DNA from: Planctomycetota bacterium
Lineage (GTDB): Bacteria; Planctomycetota; Phycisphaerae; Phycisphaerales; Phycisphaeraceae
Assembly: GCA_016350165.1 (NCBI GenBank)
Contig: CP066225.1
Span: 1,116,001-1,180,000 of the forward strand
DNA: 64,000 nucleotides
Reading direction: 5' to 3'
Part shown: positions 8,735 through 17,679 of the stretch, in pieces
Layout: each line of letters starts with the position of its first letter
Numbering within the stretch: position 1 is the stretch's first letter
Position numbers and translations under genes: made by a program
The notes under the pieces: model-generated
Database searches by the model: none
What the model was told of the DNA's origin: nothing
The model's input: only the letters and a program-made list of their open reading frames with translations

Positions 8735-8973
8735 AATGAAAATCGTACCCCAATGTGGGTGTAGTGGCGAACGATGCGTGGGGTGGATGAACTTTTCCCC
8801 CGGTGCTGAAAAAGTGAAGAGAATGTGCGTTTGGGGCGTTGGAGCGGAATAACATGAGCTTGGATCGGTGTTTAGTGAGGGAGGATTGGGAGGAGAGGAT
8901 GTGTGAAAATCGAACGTGAAAGTGGTGAGTGGCCGATAGGGGCTCAGTTAATCCGAGACAGCGAGGAATCTTC

Positions 8974-9594
8974 ATGGAACGTCATAAGCCTGTGTTTTAT
9001 CTTAAGTTAGCAATCTTGTTGCCACTGATAATGGTGTTGGTTGTACTGAGTGGGTGCTCTGAAAATGATTCTGGGGAGGGTGTGCCTGCGTCGTTGAATG
9101 ATCAACCAGAAAGGGTGTTTCCTGCTGGTGAAGCGGGTGAATTGCCAAATATCAGTGCTGAGGGGATGCAGAAATTGATGAAGGAAACGGCTGCTGAGGG
9201 GAAGGTTTTGGTGGTGGATTACTGGGCGACGTGGTGCGTGCCTTGCGTGGAGATGTTTCCGGCGATTCATGGTGGGTTGAAGCCGTTGGTGGATGAGGGG
9301 AAGGCCCGACTGGTGACGGTGTCGTTTGATTCGGATACTGAGCCATATAAGTCACGTGCTATTGAATTCTTGCGTGAGAATCATGCGTTAGAGGATGCTT
9401 ACATGGCTCCGAACTCGGATGTGCAAGAATCTATCGTGGATGCAGTGGGAGAAGACTGGAAGGACTTGGTCGTCCCCGCTATCCTGATCTACGACCGAGA
9501 GGGCAATTTGGCGGCGGAGTACCTGCAAGGCGGCGTTGCTAAGCAGGTTGTGAAGACCGCAACAGACTTGACGAATCAGCCAGCATCGAATTAA
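8974..9594 (+). CDS. Thioredoxin-fold lipoprotein
   Basis: This 206-residue protein begins with a lipoprotein signal (MERHKPVFYLKLAILLPLIMVLVVLSGC, lipobox LSGC) and so is membrane-anchored outside the cytoplasm. It carries a thioredoxin-type active site WATWCVPCVEMFP, then VSFDSDTEPYK and the cis-proline region LVVPAILIYDREGN. It is likely a TlpA-like thiol-disulfide oxidoreductase or cytochrome-c maturation reductase; the partner is unknown. GAGGAA before the ATG at 8974 decides the start. It may be cotranscribed with the methyltransferase 93 bases downstream. Confidence 0.85.
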   Translation: MERHKPVFYLKLAILLPLIMVLVVLSGCSENDSGEGVPASLNDQPERVFPAGEAGELPNISAEGMQKLMKETAAEGKVLVVDYWATWCVPCVEMFPAIHGGLKPLVDEGKARLVTVSFDSDTEPYKSRAIEFLRENHALEDAYMAPNSDVQESIVDAVGEDWKDLVVPAILIYDREGNLAAEYLQGGVAKQVVKTATDLTNQPASN

Positions 9595-9687
9595 CGGTCA
9601 TGATCTTGCATGTGAAAGACGCGAGCCTGGAGGTTCCGGGTAGGGCAACGTGCTGGCTGAAGTGACAGATATACGAGGCTATTGAAT

Positions 9688-10416
9688 ATGGCGAAAAAGC
9701 TGAACATGAAGGAACGTTATACGAGTAAGCTTTACGATTTGTGGGCTGCTTTTTATGACGGGACTTTTGGAAAGCTGGTGCATTCACGTCAGCAGTTGGC
9801 GTTGAAGCAGATACGGCCGAAGGATGGTGAGTTGGTATTGGATATTGGTGTTGGAACGGGGATGACGTTGCCACACTATCCTGAGAACTGCACGGTTGTG
9901 GGTATGGACTTGTCGGGCGGCATGCTTGAGAAGGCAGCAGATAAGATTGATGAGAAATCGCTTGATCATTGCAATTTGGTGCAGGGTGATGCGATGTTTC
10001 CGCCGTTTGCACCGCAGTCGTTTGACCATGTGATTATTACGCACACGATATCGGTTGTGTCGGAGCCTGCAAAGTTATTGAAGTGGGCGGAGACGTTGGT
10101 GAAGCCGACGGGGCGAATTGTGATCCTAAATCATTTTCAATCGGCGAATAAGTTTATTGGCTGGTGGGAACATGTGCTGAATCCGTTCTTTTTGAAGATT
10201 GGTTGGCGATCAGACTTGCCTTTGGAGGAATGCCTGGAAGGGTCTGATCTGCACACGTTGTATCACTTTAAGATCTCGCAGTTTGATTTTTGGCAGATCG
10301 TTGTGCTTTCGCCTACGAATAAGGTTGAGAAGGATGAGGTAGTGATTCCGCAGAAGGCGAAGTTGAAGTCAGCGGCATCACTTGATTCGACGTTTGGGAT
10401 GCCGGCGACGAACTGA
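9688..10416 (+). CDS. PmtA-like phospholipid methyltransferase (Rhodobacter type)
   Basis: This 242-residue class I methyltransferase shows LYDLWAAFYDGTFGKLV, LVLDIGVGTGMTLPHYP, VVGMDLSGGMLEKA and ITHTISVVSEP…GRIVILNHF. This pattern is that of Rhodobacter-type phosphatidylethanolamine N-methyltransferases, which make mono- to trimethyl-PE on the inner leaflet; UbiE-like enzymes are the alternative. ATG 9688 has GAGG nine bases upstream; a TTG at 9682 is also in frame. The C-terminal 30 residues are Lys/Ser/Ala-rich. A GAAA-loop terminator follows. Confidence 0.7.
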   Translation: MAKKLNMKERYTSKLYDLWAAFYDGTFGKLVHSRQQLALKQIRPKDGELVLDIGVGTGMTLPHYPENCTVVGMDLSGGMLEKAADKIDEKSLDHCNLVQGDAMFPPFAPQSFDHVIITHTISVVSEPAKLLKWAETLVKPTGRIVILNHFQSANKFIGWWEHVLNPFFLKIGWRSDLPLEECLEGSDLHTLYHFKISQFDFWQIVVLSPTNKVEKDEVVIPQKAKLKSAASLDSTFGMPATN

Positions 10417-10444
10417 GTGAATATAAAAAATGAAATTTAAGAAG

Positions 10445-10471
10445 CGCGGCTTGAAAGAGTCGCGTTTTTTT
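10445..10471 (+). terminator. Terminator with GAAA loop
   Basis: CGCGGCTT, loop GAAA, AGAGTCGCG pairs over 8 bp with two G-T pairs and is followed by seven T. Confidence 0.8.
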
Positions 10472-10572
10472 GTGGTTATATGAATGATTACCGGACAGTG
10501 AGATGGGGTGGTTGAGTGGGCAAACGTTTCTATTCGATAAATAGATGAAGTCGATTATCGAAAGAGGATGTT

Positions 10573-11922
10573 ATGCGCACTGAATGTATTGATGTGGAAA
10601 TGAAGAAGGATTTGGTGAAGGGGATGAGGTTTGGTGTGCGTGATGTTGTGTTTTTGATTGTGGTTGTCGTGATTGCATTTGCGGTAAGAGTTGGGTTAAC
10701 GCAGCAGTTTGTGGGGTTGGGTGCGGAGCCTGATGCAGGGGCGCAGCCCGATCAGTTGGACTATGAGATGTTCGCTTGGCGGATGGCGAGTGGTGATGGG
10801 TATACGCTTGAGGATGGGAGAGCGAGTGCGAGACGGTCGCCGGGAACGTCGCTGACGCTACTGCCGGTGTATTGGGTGATGGGGCATGACTATGGGGCAG
10901 CGAGGTTGTGGTTATCGTTGTTGTCAGCGTTGACGGTTGTGCCGATGTTTGTGACGTGTGCGATTGGGTTTAAGGAAAAGTTAGTTGGAGGGATTGCTGC
11001 GTTGATGATGGGGTTGCTGCCGACGCATGCGTATTATGCGTTGCATTATGTTTCGGAGACGCCGTTTGTTTTGTATTTTGCGATGGCTGTGTGTTGTGCG
11101 GTAGTTGGGTTGCGTGAAGGAAATGTGCTGAAAAAGAAGGCGTTTTGGATTGGGTTGGCGGGCGTGTTTGTGGGGATGGCTATTTTGACGCGTGGGGTGT
11201 TACTGTTTGCGTATCCGATTTTGGCATTGTATGTGTTGTATTTAGTCTATCTGAAAGTTAGAAATAAGAAGTCGATTGCTTCTATTTGTTTGTTAGCAGC
11301 GGTGCATTTGGGGTGTTTGAGCGTTGTGATTGGGCCTTGGGTTGTGAGGAATGTTGTAGCGCTTGGTAAGCCGGCGCTTGCGACGAATGTGGGGCATACG
11401 TTATGGGGAGCTAATAATCGGTTGCTGATTGATGATGAGGTAAATCAAGGTGGGTGGATTGCGACATCGGTATTGTCTGCGAAAGTGAAGAAGCTTGAGG
11501 GGAATGAGGTGGAGACGGATAAGCAGGCGTTGAATAATGCGTTGGAGTTTATTTTTGCGAATCCTGTATTTATTGGAGAGTTGTGTGTGAAGAAAGTTGG
11601 GGCGTTGGTTGTGCCGTTCTATACGTGGCATGAACCTGAGAATAAAATGGCGATGTTGATGTTTGAGTTGGGGTGGCTGGTGATGTTGCCGCTTGGGTTG
11701 TTGAGTATTAGATGGCTGGTGGTGTCGCGTGATCCGTATGCGGTGATTTGTTTGGTGTTGCTGCTGACGCTGCTTTGGACGACGTTGTTTTTTTATGGAT
11801 CGCCACGGTTCAGGGATTCATTTTTACCGGTGACTGTGCCGTTGGCTGCGTATGGGTTTTATGTACTGGTTGGTGGGCTGATGAAAAAAACATTTCGATC
11901 TGCGGAGGCGCGTGGCGCCTGA
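10573..11922 (+). CDS. ArnT/PMT-like membrane glycosyltransferase
   Basis: This 449-residue multi-pass inner-membrane protein has about 10-11 hydrophobic segments. After TM1 it has QPDQLDYEMFAWRMASGDGYT, the first-loop acidic motif of GT-C fold enzymes (PMT/ArnT/RgtA families) that transfer sugars from polyprenyl-phosphate donors. Later ARRSPGTSLTLLPVYW and FYGSPRFRDSFLPV fit the family. Acceptor and sugar are unknown. AGAGGATGTT before the ATG supports the start. Its codons are strongly G/T-rich, in line with the local strand skew rather than transfer. Confidence 0.72.
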   Translation: MRTECIDVEMKKDLVKGMRFGVRDVVFLIVVVVIAFAVRVGLTQQFVGLGAEPDAGAQPDQLDYEMFAWRMASGDGYTLEDGRASARRSPGTSLTLLPVYWVMGHDYGAARLWLSLLSALTVVPMFVTCAIGFKEKLVGGIAALMMGLLPTHAYYALHYVSETPFVLYFAMAVCCAVVGLREGNVLKKKAFWIGLAGVFVGMAILTRGVLLFAYPILALYVLYLVYLKVRNKKSIASICLLAAVHLGCLSVVIGPWVVRNVVALGKPALATNVGHTLWGANNRLLIDDEVNQGGWIATSVLSAKVKKLEGNEVETDKQALNNALEFIFANPVFIGELCVKKVGALVVPFYTWHEPENKMAMLMFELGWLVMLPLGLLSIRWLVVSRDPYAVICLVLLLTLLWTTLFFYGSPRFRDSFLPVTVPLAAYGFYVLVGGLMKKTFRSAEARGA

Positions 11923-12063
11923 TAACTGGTTTTAAATACTGAGGATTATGCTGCTGTACCCTTAAATTGGGTGCTTGAAATCCCATGGGCGAAATAAAGC
12001 TGTCGGTTCAATAATTAAATACTTAGTGGGGCGGAATGAGTAAGCGAACGACAGGAGTCAGAC

Positions 12064-13041
12064 ATGCGATATGTTTTGCCGCTGATTGCAGCAGTGTTTA
12101 TTGTGGTTGCTTTAACGTTGTTAATAGCCCCTGCCCTGACGGCGGATGAGCCTGCGGAGAGTGGGAGCGTGAGTGTGGATGGTGGTGAGCATAACAATGC
12201 TAAGGTTGAGGCATTGGTTCCTGAGGAGAAAAAGGACCCGGTTGTTGAGAAGGCTGAGGAGAAGCTGCGTGAGGAGAAGCAGTCAGCTCAGAAGTATGAT
12301 GATGTCTGGGTAACGACGTCGCCGGGCTCGACGAAGCCGTTTGCACTGTTGCAGCTGTTTACGTCTGAGGGTTGCTCGTCATGTCCACCTGCGGATCGGT
12401 TGTTAACACAGATACGAGAACAGGCGAAGGCTGAGGAAGAGCCGATTTATCCGTTGTCGTTTCATGTTGATTACTGGAATCGATTGGGGTGGAAAGATCC
12501 CTATTCATCGAGTGTCTATTCGGATTTGCAGAAGCAATATGCCCACGTTTGGCATGCTCCGAATATTTACACACCACAGATGATTGTGAATGGGTTTGAA
12601 GGTTTTGTAGGTTCAAATGCAAAGGTAGCAAATGAACAAATTAACTTGGCATTGACGACGGGGCCGCAGTATATGATTTCATTGATGGCTGAGGTACAAC
12701 CGAAAATGCCGGATAAGGTGAAGGTGAACTGGATGGTCAGCGCGTTGCACCGTGCGAAAATACGGCCTTTAGATTTGGCGATTGCAATTACGGAGAATGA
12801 TCTGGCTTCAAAAGTGACTTCTGGTGAAAACAGCGGTAAGACGCTGATGCATTCACAGGTTGTGCGCGTGTATAAAGTGATACCGTTAACGGAAGAGAAT
12901 TTGAGTTCATCAGTTGATTTGCAGATTCCGAAACAGAGTATTGTTGGGAACACGCGAATCGTTGCTTATATTCAGGACCCTGAAACGATGGGTATTTTGG
13001 GAGCGACTCGGGTTGATTATCCGACGCCGAATGATGAATGA
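12064..13041 (+). CDS. DUF1223 thioredoxin-fold exported protein
   Basis: This 325-residue protein begins with a signal peptide or anchor (VLPLIAAVFIVVALTLLIAPALTA), then a charged linker of about 55 residues (EEKKDPVVEKAEEKLREEKQ, likely helical). The DUF1223 domain follows: ALLQLFTSEGCSSCPPADRLL with its CSSC pair, FHVDYWNRLGWKDPYSS and YTPQMIVNG. The family has a thioredoxin fold and is often called secreted; function is not established. CAGGAG precedes the ATG by 8 bases. It ends at a shared terminator with the convergent membrane-protein gene. Confidence 0.85.
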   Translation: MRYVLPLIAAVFIVVALTLLIAPALTADEPAESGSVSVDGGEHNNAKVEALVPEEKKDPVVEKAEEKLREEKQSAQKYDDVWVTTSPGSTKPFALLQLFTSEGCSSCPPADRLLTQIREQAKAEEEPIYPLSFHVDYWNRLGWKDPYSSSVYSDLQKQYAHVWHAPNIYTPQMIVNGFEGFVGSNAKVANEQINLALTTGPQYMISLMAEVQPKMPDKVKVNWMVSALHRAKIRPLDLAIAITENDLASKVTSGENSGKTLMHSQVVRVYKVIPLTEENLSSSVDLQIPKQSIVGNTRIVAYIQDPETMGILGATRVDYPTPNDE

Positions 13042-13060
13042 TTTAACCAAGTGATAGAAA

Positions 13061-13087
13061 AAGCCATTCTTAAAGAATGGCTTTTTT
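13061..13087. terminator. Bidirectional terminator between convergent genes
   Basis: AAGCCATTCT and AGAATGGCTT pair over 10 bp. T-runs lie on both sides when read on each strand, serving the genes ending at 13041 (+) and 13121 (-). Confidence 0.85.
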
Positions 13088-13120
13088 ATTGGGAAACTGA
13101 TGCATTGTTTATTGGTTTGA

Positions 13121-14794
13121 TTACTCGATTTGTTGTGTGATTTTGGGCAAGTGTGGTCTGAGGTCGAAGATGCAAAGACTATCGGGTGAACTGTTTTGTT
13201 TGCTGTAATCGTCACGAGAAAGGTGCCACAGTTCGCCTGTTTTGGGATTGAAGATTGGTGTATGGCGATTGGATTGTGAGCCTTTGATGTAGCTGGTGTC
13301 ACAGGTGAATATTGTTTGAGCGATATGATTTTGATCGATTGAGGCAATTTCAAAATCATCAGTTTGTGGCAGCGTGTAATTAAATTGACTAGAGATGTTG
13401 AGTGAAATTTCTGATGTTAGTTTCCAACGCAATTGCCTGTAAGCGGGTTGATGTTCCCATGGGCTGACTGATTCATACTCAGGTAAGCGTTTATTGTCGA
13501 GTAAATTGATGAATTTACTCTCTTCAACAATTTGTTTGTTGTGAACAACTTCAAACCAATGTTTGACGGTACATGACTTAACTTCTCCATCTTCTATGTA
13601 GAACTTGAATTGTTCGCGAAGTTTAGATTTGTGATTTTTAATATTTTGAATTGGCGAGGTTTTAGAACGATTCTGTCTGGTCGGATCATGACCAAAAACC
13701 ATCACTTGCGGATAAATTGTGTTGTTATTGAAGTACTTTACGTTGTATGAGTCATAGAAAAGAATATCGCTACTATGCAAATCTACAATGGCAATACGAG
13801 AGGTTGGCCAATACCAACTTAAAGCATCGATGTCGGTCATATCGATTGCAAGGTATTGGTTATCAATGATATTCCATGCGTTTATTTTGGGAGATGGGAA
13901 CATTGCCTGCCCGTTGTGATGTATTGCAGTGGGTTTATTGCCGTCCCAGAGAACGATCATGCGAGGCATGACGAAGCCGTGAAATGTATCGTCTTTGATT
14001 AGTTCACAGTTGTATTGCCAATAGTCGCCATAGACTGCATAAGCGTTGTATTGCGGTGTAAATGAGAAAGGCAGTTTTGTTGAGGAGATTAATTTACGTT
14101 GGTAGGTATTATTGGTTTTGTAGAGGCCATGAAGCTCCTCGGCGAATGCGGCTTGGAATTTATACCAGAGTTTTTGATTATTAACGCTGCTTGGTCTGAT
14201 TGCGTTGAAGAATTTGTATGCCCATTCACTGTAGTAATGGTGATTGGGAAGTTGCAATGCGAGGCGACGTGTAGAAATCCATGTTTCTTTTTGGTACCAG
14301 TTCGCCCAAGTTTGTTTGTAGATGTCGTAGCCGTTGAGGTAGGAGAGGGATGTGATTGTGATGAAGGAGAGAATGATGAAGGATGCGTAGATTGTTTTTT
14401 TGAATACGTTGCGTCCCATGGTTTTTCGGTTTTTTCCATTTGAGTGTACGTGCTTTGTGCCACATTCGGGGCATGTGTCGGCGGTGTGGTTGCTGAGGTT
14501 GTAGGAACATTTTTTGCAGTAGGGTTCGCCACGTTTAATGTCTTTGAGACGACGTAAACGAATGAAGCGTGAGAGAGCAAAGATGATGAGGAAGAGTGAG
14601 AGGAGGATGGCGATTTCTTGCCAAAAGAAGAGGGTAAAATTGAGGATGTCGAGACCTTTTACTTCGAGACCAATGAGGCCAACGAGGTTGTTGTTTGGAT
14701 CAGTTGGATTAACAGGGGTTGCGTGAAGGAGGACTTCGTTTGTGTCGAAGGTTATTTCGGTGATTGGTTGAAGATGGATTGTTGGTTTTGCCAT
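13121..14794 (-). CDS. Zinc-ribbon membrane protein of unknown function, paralog A
   Basis: I do not recognise a named family. In order the 557 residues hold an N-terminal stretch of about 55 residues, a membrane segment (ILNFTLFFWQEIAILLSLFLIIFAL), an arginine/lysine-rich turn, a zinc ribbon CKKCSYNL…CPECG (near residues 93-111), a second membrane segment (TIYASFIILSFITITSLSYL) and about 400 residues probably outside. The ribbon would be cytoplasmic between two membrane helices. The tail repeats the style of paralog B (GELWHLSRDDY…SLCIFDLRPHL). It starts 4 bases after the paralog B stop, so the two are surely cotranscribed. Confidence 0.8.
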   Translation of the reverse strand: MAKPTIHLQPITEITFDTNEVLLHATPVNPTDPNNNLVGLIGLEVKGLDILNFTLFFWQEIAILLSLFLIIFALSRFIRLRRLKDIKRGEPYCKKCSYNLSNHTADTCPECGTKHVHSNGKNRKTMGRNVFKKTIYASFIILSFITITSLSYLNGYDIYKQTWANWYQKETWISTRRLALQLPNHHYYSEWAYKFFNAIRPSSVNNQKLWYKFQAAFAEELHGLYKTNNTYQRKLISSTKLPFSFTPQYNAYAVYGDYWQYNCELIKDDTFHGFVMPRMIVLWDGNKPTAIHHNGQAMFPSPKINAWNIIDNQYLAIDMTDIDALSWYWPTSRIAIVDLHSSDILFYDSYNVKYFNNNTIYPQVMVFGHDPTRQNRSKTSPIQNIKNHKSKLREQFKFYIEDGEVKSCTVKHWFEVVHNKQIVEESKFINLLDNKRLPEYESVSPWEHQPAYRQLRWKLTSEISLNISSQFNYTLPQTDDFEIASIDQNHIAQTIFTCDTSYIKGSQSNRHTPIFNPKTGELWHLSRDDYSKQNSSPDSLCIFDLRPHLPKITQQIE

Positions 14795-14798
14795 GGCA

Positions 14799-16595
14799 TT
14801 AGTTTTGTTTTAGTGTTTGGTTGAGGTCGAAGAAGATGATGCGTTCTGGTTGATCGGTGTCACGTTCGTAGATGTAGAGCCAATGACGTTTCTTGTCGAT
14901 AGCGGGGTAGTTGGATTTATAGCTTGTTGGGTGACTGAGGATTTTTGAATCGAAAAAGATGCGAGCGTAAAGAGGGTGTTGCAGGTTGTCGTTTCTTTGC
15001 CAATATTGTTTTTTTAGCCAGGGGTTTTCGTATTTGTAAACTGAGAGTAATGGGATTAATTCATCATCATAATTACTTTGGAAATACTGGGAATCGATTT
15101 CGTATTGCAGAGGTTGCTGCCAATTGAGGATGGATTGCGGGTTATGGCGCAGGCCTGAATGAGAGAATAGATATTGTGAAGGGTGCTTGTTTAGTTTGTT
15201 AAGATCGATGAGCTTATCTTGGCCGTGTGTTGTTTCGTACCATTCATGATTGATGTCGTATCTTAAACTCTTGGGTTCTGAGGACGGTTCTGTGGTTATA
15301 TCATCATCGAACGTAAAGAGGGCGTACTTTGAATACCGAAACATGAGTTTGAATGATCTATTGCTTGCAGGTAATTCGAATTGAACGGGGTGCGTTGAAT
15401 ATGGACGTTTATCGAATAATTCTCTAAGAGGTGGTTTGTTTTTCTTTAACTTTACAACATCATCAGCGCCGTGCTGCTGATCTTGATAAATTATGGATTG
15501 ATTGATGAGGTCGAGGACGAGAATGTAGTTAATTGAATAATTATGTGAAACATCACCAATTATCGAACCACGCCATCCATTTGACGCATCACGGATCAAT
15601 AAATATTGGTCATCGAATAATGTAGATGAACTTAATTCTGAAACAAATTGTTTACCTTCGGGGTGGTGGAAAATTTTCAGGTCATTGCCATTGTGCCAAA
15701 CGAAGGAGCTGGCCATTGCAAAACCGATGCCGTTCCCGTGAGAGAAGTTGAGACCCATGTATTGATAAAATCTATGTGGGTTTGAATCCGACATAATTAT
15801 GTCAGGAATTTCTCTGCGTGGTGAGCTTGACAGGTGTTTGCGTGAAAGTGAGTTTGGAGTTTTGTAAACACCCCAAACTTCTTCGTGGGTGAAATCGCTG
15901 TTTTCTTGAAGAGCAATTTGCAGGGGTTTTAGTGGTATGGATTTGAGTAATTGATATGCTTTGCCGCTCCAGATGTTTTGTTCCTTGAAAGTTGGGCCGT
16001 ACCATTTGCGGTTGGTGAGTTGTGAAATTAATTGCGTATCTTGGTTGTATACGAAAGCGGAACGACGTGAACTTTGCCAACGGTATGAGGTGAACCATTT
16101 TTTGTAGCCTGAGGTGTGTGCGCTCGTGAACTCAAGGTATGCGAGTGATGCGAGTGTAAAGAGGGAGAGGGTTAGGAGTGTGTAGTAGAGGGTTGAAGCG
16201 ATTGATTTGTGGCCCATGGTTTTGTGATGTTTGAAGTTAGGGCCAACGTTTTTCTTGCCACACTCGGGGCAGTCGGATGATGTGAAGTTGGTGAGGTTGT
16301 AGCCACAACGCTTGCAGTAGGGTTCGCCTTTGCGGACGTCTTTGAATTTGCGACGTTTGATGAGGCGGTAGATGGTGAAGAAGAGTGTGAGGATGGCGAT
16401 GAGGAAGAAGATTTCCTGCCACCACCAAAATGTGAATGAGAAGAGGTTGAGTTCAGTGACTTGGAGGCCGACGATACCGACGAGGTCGTCTGGGGATTGA
16501 TTGGGGTTCGGGATGGGCATGTAGCTGACGAGTGCTTCGTTTGAATTGAAGATAAGGTCAGCGAAAGGTTCGGCTGTAATAATCTGCTCGTCCAT
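14799..16595 (-). CDS. Zinc-ribbon membrane protein of unknown function, paralog B
   Basis: This is a 598-residue protein with the same plan as its downstream neighbour: N-terminal LVGIVGLQVTELNLFSFTFWWWQEI, membrane segment, KGEPYCKRCGYNL…CPECGKK zinc ribbon, HKTMGHKS, second membrane segment, large extracytoplasmic part ending RHWLYIYERDTDQPERIIFFDL. Shared blocks such as LVGxxGLxVxxLxxxxFTxxxWQEI, RKGEPYCKxCxYNL and KTMGxxxx show tandem duplication. CxxCGYxL…CPECG ribbons are common in planctomycete proteins of unknown role. AAGGG seven bases before ATG 16595 supports the start. Confidence 0.8.
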   Translation of the reverse strand: MDEQIITAEPFADLIFNSNEALVSYMPIPNPNQSPDDLVGIVGLQVTELNLFSFTFWWWQEIFFLIAILTLFFTIYRLIKRRKFKDVRKGEPYCKRCGYNLTNFTSSDCPECGKKNVGPNFKHHKTMGHKSIASTLYYTLLTLSLFTLASLAYLEFTSAHTSGYKKWFTSYRWQSSRRSAFVYNQDTQLISQLTNRKWYGPTFKEQNIWSGKAYQLLKSIPLKPLQIALQENSDFTHEEVWGVYKTPNSLSRKHLSSSPRREIPDIIMSDSNPHRFYQYMGLNFSHGNGIGFAMASSFVWHNGNDLKIFHHPEGKQFVSELSSSTLFDDQYLLIRDASNGWRGSIIGDVSHNYSINYILVLDLINQSIIYQDQQHGADDVVKLKKNKPPLRELFDKRPYSTHPVQFELPASNRSFKLMFRYSKYALFTFDDDITTEPSSEPKSLRYDINHEWYETTHGQDKLIDLNKLNKHPSQYLFSHSGLRHNPQSILNWQQPLQYEIDSQYFQSNYDDELIPLLSVYKYENPWLKKQYWQRNDNLQHPLYARIFFDSKILSHPTSYKSNYPAIDKKRHWLYIYERDTDQPERIIFFDLNQTLKQN

Positions 16596-16998
16596 GAACA
16601 ACCCTTGGAAGAAACGGAAGCGAATGACTGCTGAGTAGTAGTGTTCAGTTAAGTCGTACAGTAATCATGACGCATCATGGAAGATATTGGTTCAGCGAAT
16701 TGTGTGATGTGATGAAAATTTGTTAGCGAGGGGTTAGCTGTGAGTGAATGGGGACGACGTGACTATGTAGGAAATAGGAGCGGTGGAAAAGATGAGGTTA
16801 AGGGATAGAAGATGGGTATGGGATGAAAGGCGATGCACCAAAAGTGTAAGAGGGTTTTGAAAGATTAGCTTTAAAGTATGTGATACTGGGGAGTTAGCGG
16901 GTTTTATAAGGAAAGTATGAGAGGATTTACTTAGTTTTTGGGGTGAGTTGGTAGATTGCGGCTTGTCATGGTGGGTTGTGGTGAGTATCCTGCTCGCT
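16596..16998. other. Divergent intergenic region
   Basis: This is strongly G-rich on the + strand (23 G against 4 C at 16801-16860) and without a coding frame of note. It should contain the promoters of the minus-strand paralog pair and of the + strand methyltransferase, but no clear -35/-10 pair was found. Confidence 0.5.
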
Positions 16999-17601
16999 AT
17001 GGCATTTTCCGACCAGATGAAATTCATGGCTGCATTCATGCGTAATCCGAAGCATGTTGGTGCGATTGCACCGAGTTCGGACGCGTTGGCGAAGGCGATG
17101 GTTGATGATTTACAAGTGTCGCCTGAACAGACGATTGTGGAATTTGGTCCTGGTACGGGGTCATTTACGAAAGCGTTGTACAGGCGATTCACACGTGAGG
17201 GGCAGAAGGGGCATTATTTGGGGATTGAGCGTGATGAATCATTTGTGAATCATTTGCGTGCAAGGTTTCCAGATATGAATTTTGTGCATGGTTCAGCGGA
17301 ATTGTTGCCGCAGTACCATGTGAAGACAGATTTGCCACCGGTTGGTGGGGTTGTCTGTGGTTTGCCATTTGCGTCGCTGCCGATCACTGTGCAGGATTCG
17401 ATTACAAATATGCTGAATGATTTGCTGGTGCCGGGCACGGTTTTCCGTACGTTCCAGTATGTTCATGCGTATCCATTGCCAACAGCTATTCGATTCCGCA
17501 AACGAATGCATGATATGGGATTGAAGATGGCGAAGCGTAAGGTGATTTGGGCGAATGTTCCGCCGGCTTATGTGCTGACGTGGACAAGGGCGGATGCGTA
17601 A
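16999..17601 (+). CDS. PmtA-like methyltransferase (Sinorhizobium type)
   Basis: This 200-residue protein begins MAFSDQMKFMAAFMRNPKHVGAIAPSS and continues with LAKAMVDDL, IVEFGPGTGSFTKAL (motif I) and YLGIERDESFVNHL. The FxRNPxxVGAIAPSS opening is typical of Sinorhizobium-type phospholipid N-methyltransferases, which resemble rRNA adenine dimethylases. It may therefore methylate phosphatidylethanolamine. ATG 16999 gives the family's usual length; in-frame starts further upstream would add a hydrophobic stretch. A terminator follows. Confidence 0.72.
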   Translation: MAFSDQMKFMAAFMRNPKHVGAIAPSSDALAKAMVDDLQVSPEQTIVEFGPGTGSFTKALYRRFTREGQKGHYLGIERDESFVNHLRARFPDMNFVHGSAELLPQYHVKTDLPPVGGVVCGLPFASLPITVQDSITNMLNDLLVPGTVFRTFQYVHAYPLPTAIRFRKRMHDMGLKMAKRKVIWANVPPAYVLTWTRADA

Positions 17602-17620
17602 GTAAAACATGTGATTCATA

Positions 17621-17649
17621 AAGCGACCTATATGAGGTCGCTTTTTTTT
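17621..17649 (+). terminator. Terminator
   Basis: AAGCGACCT, loop ATATG, AGGTCGCTT is followed by a run of T. It sits between the convergent genes ending at 17601 and 17680 and is stronger on the + strand. Confidence 0.88.
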
Positions 17650-17679
17650 ATGCGTGTTGGGTTGTGAATGTGTGGTGAG

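Noticed and set aside
8735-8960. TPP riboswitch expected upstream of thiS
   Set aside because: None of the conserved TPP-element segments (CUGAGA, ACCUGAUC-type) is present on the minus strand.
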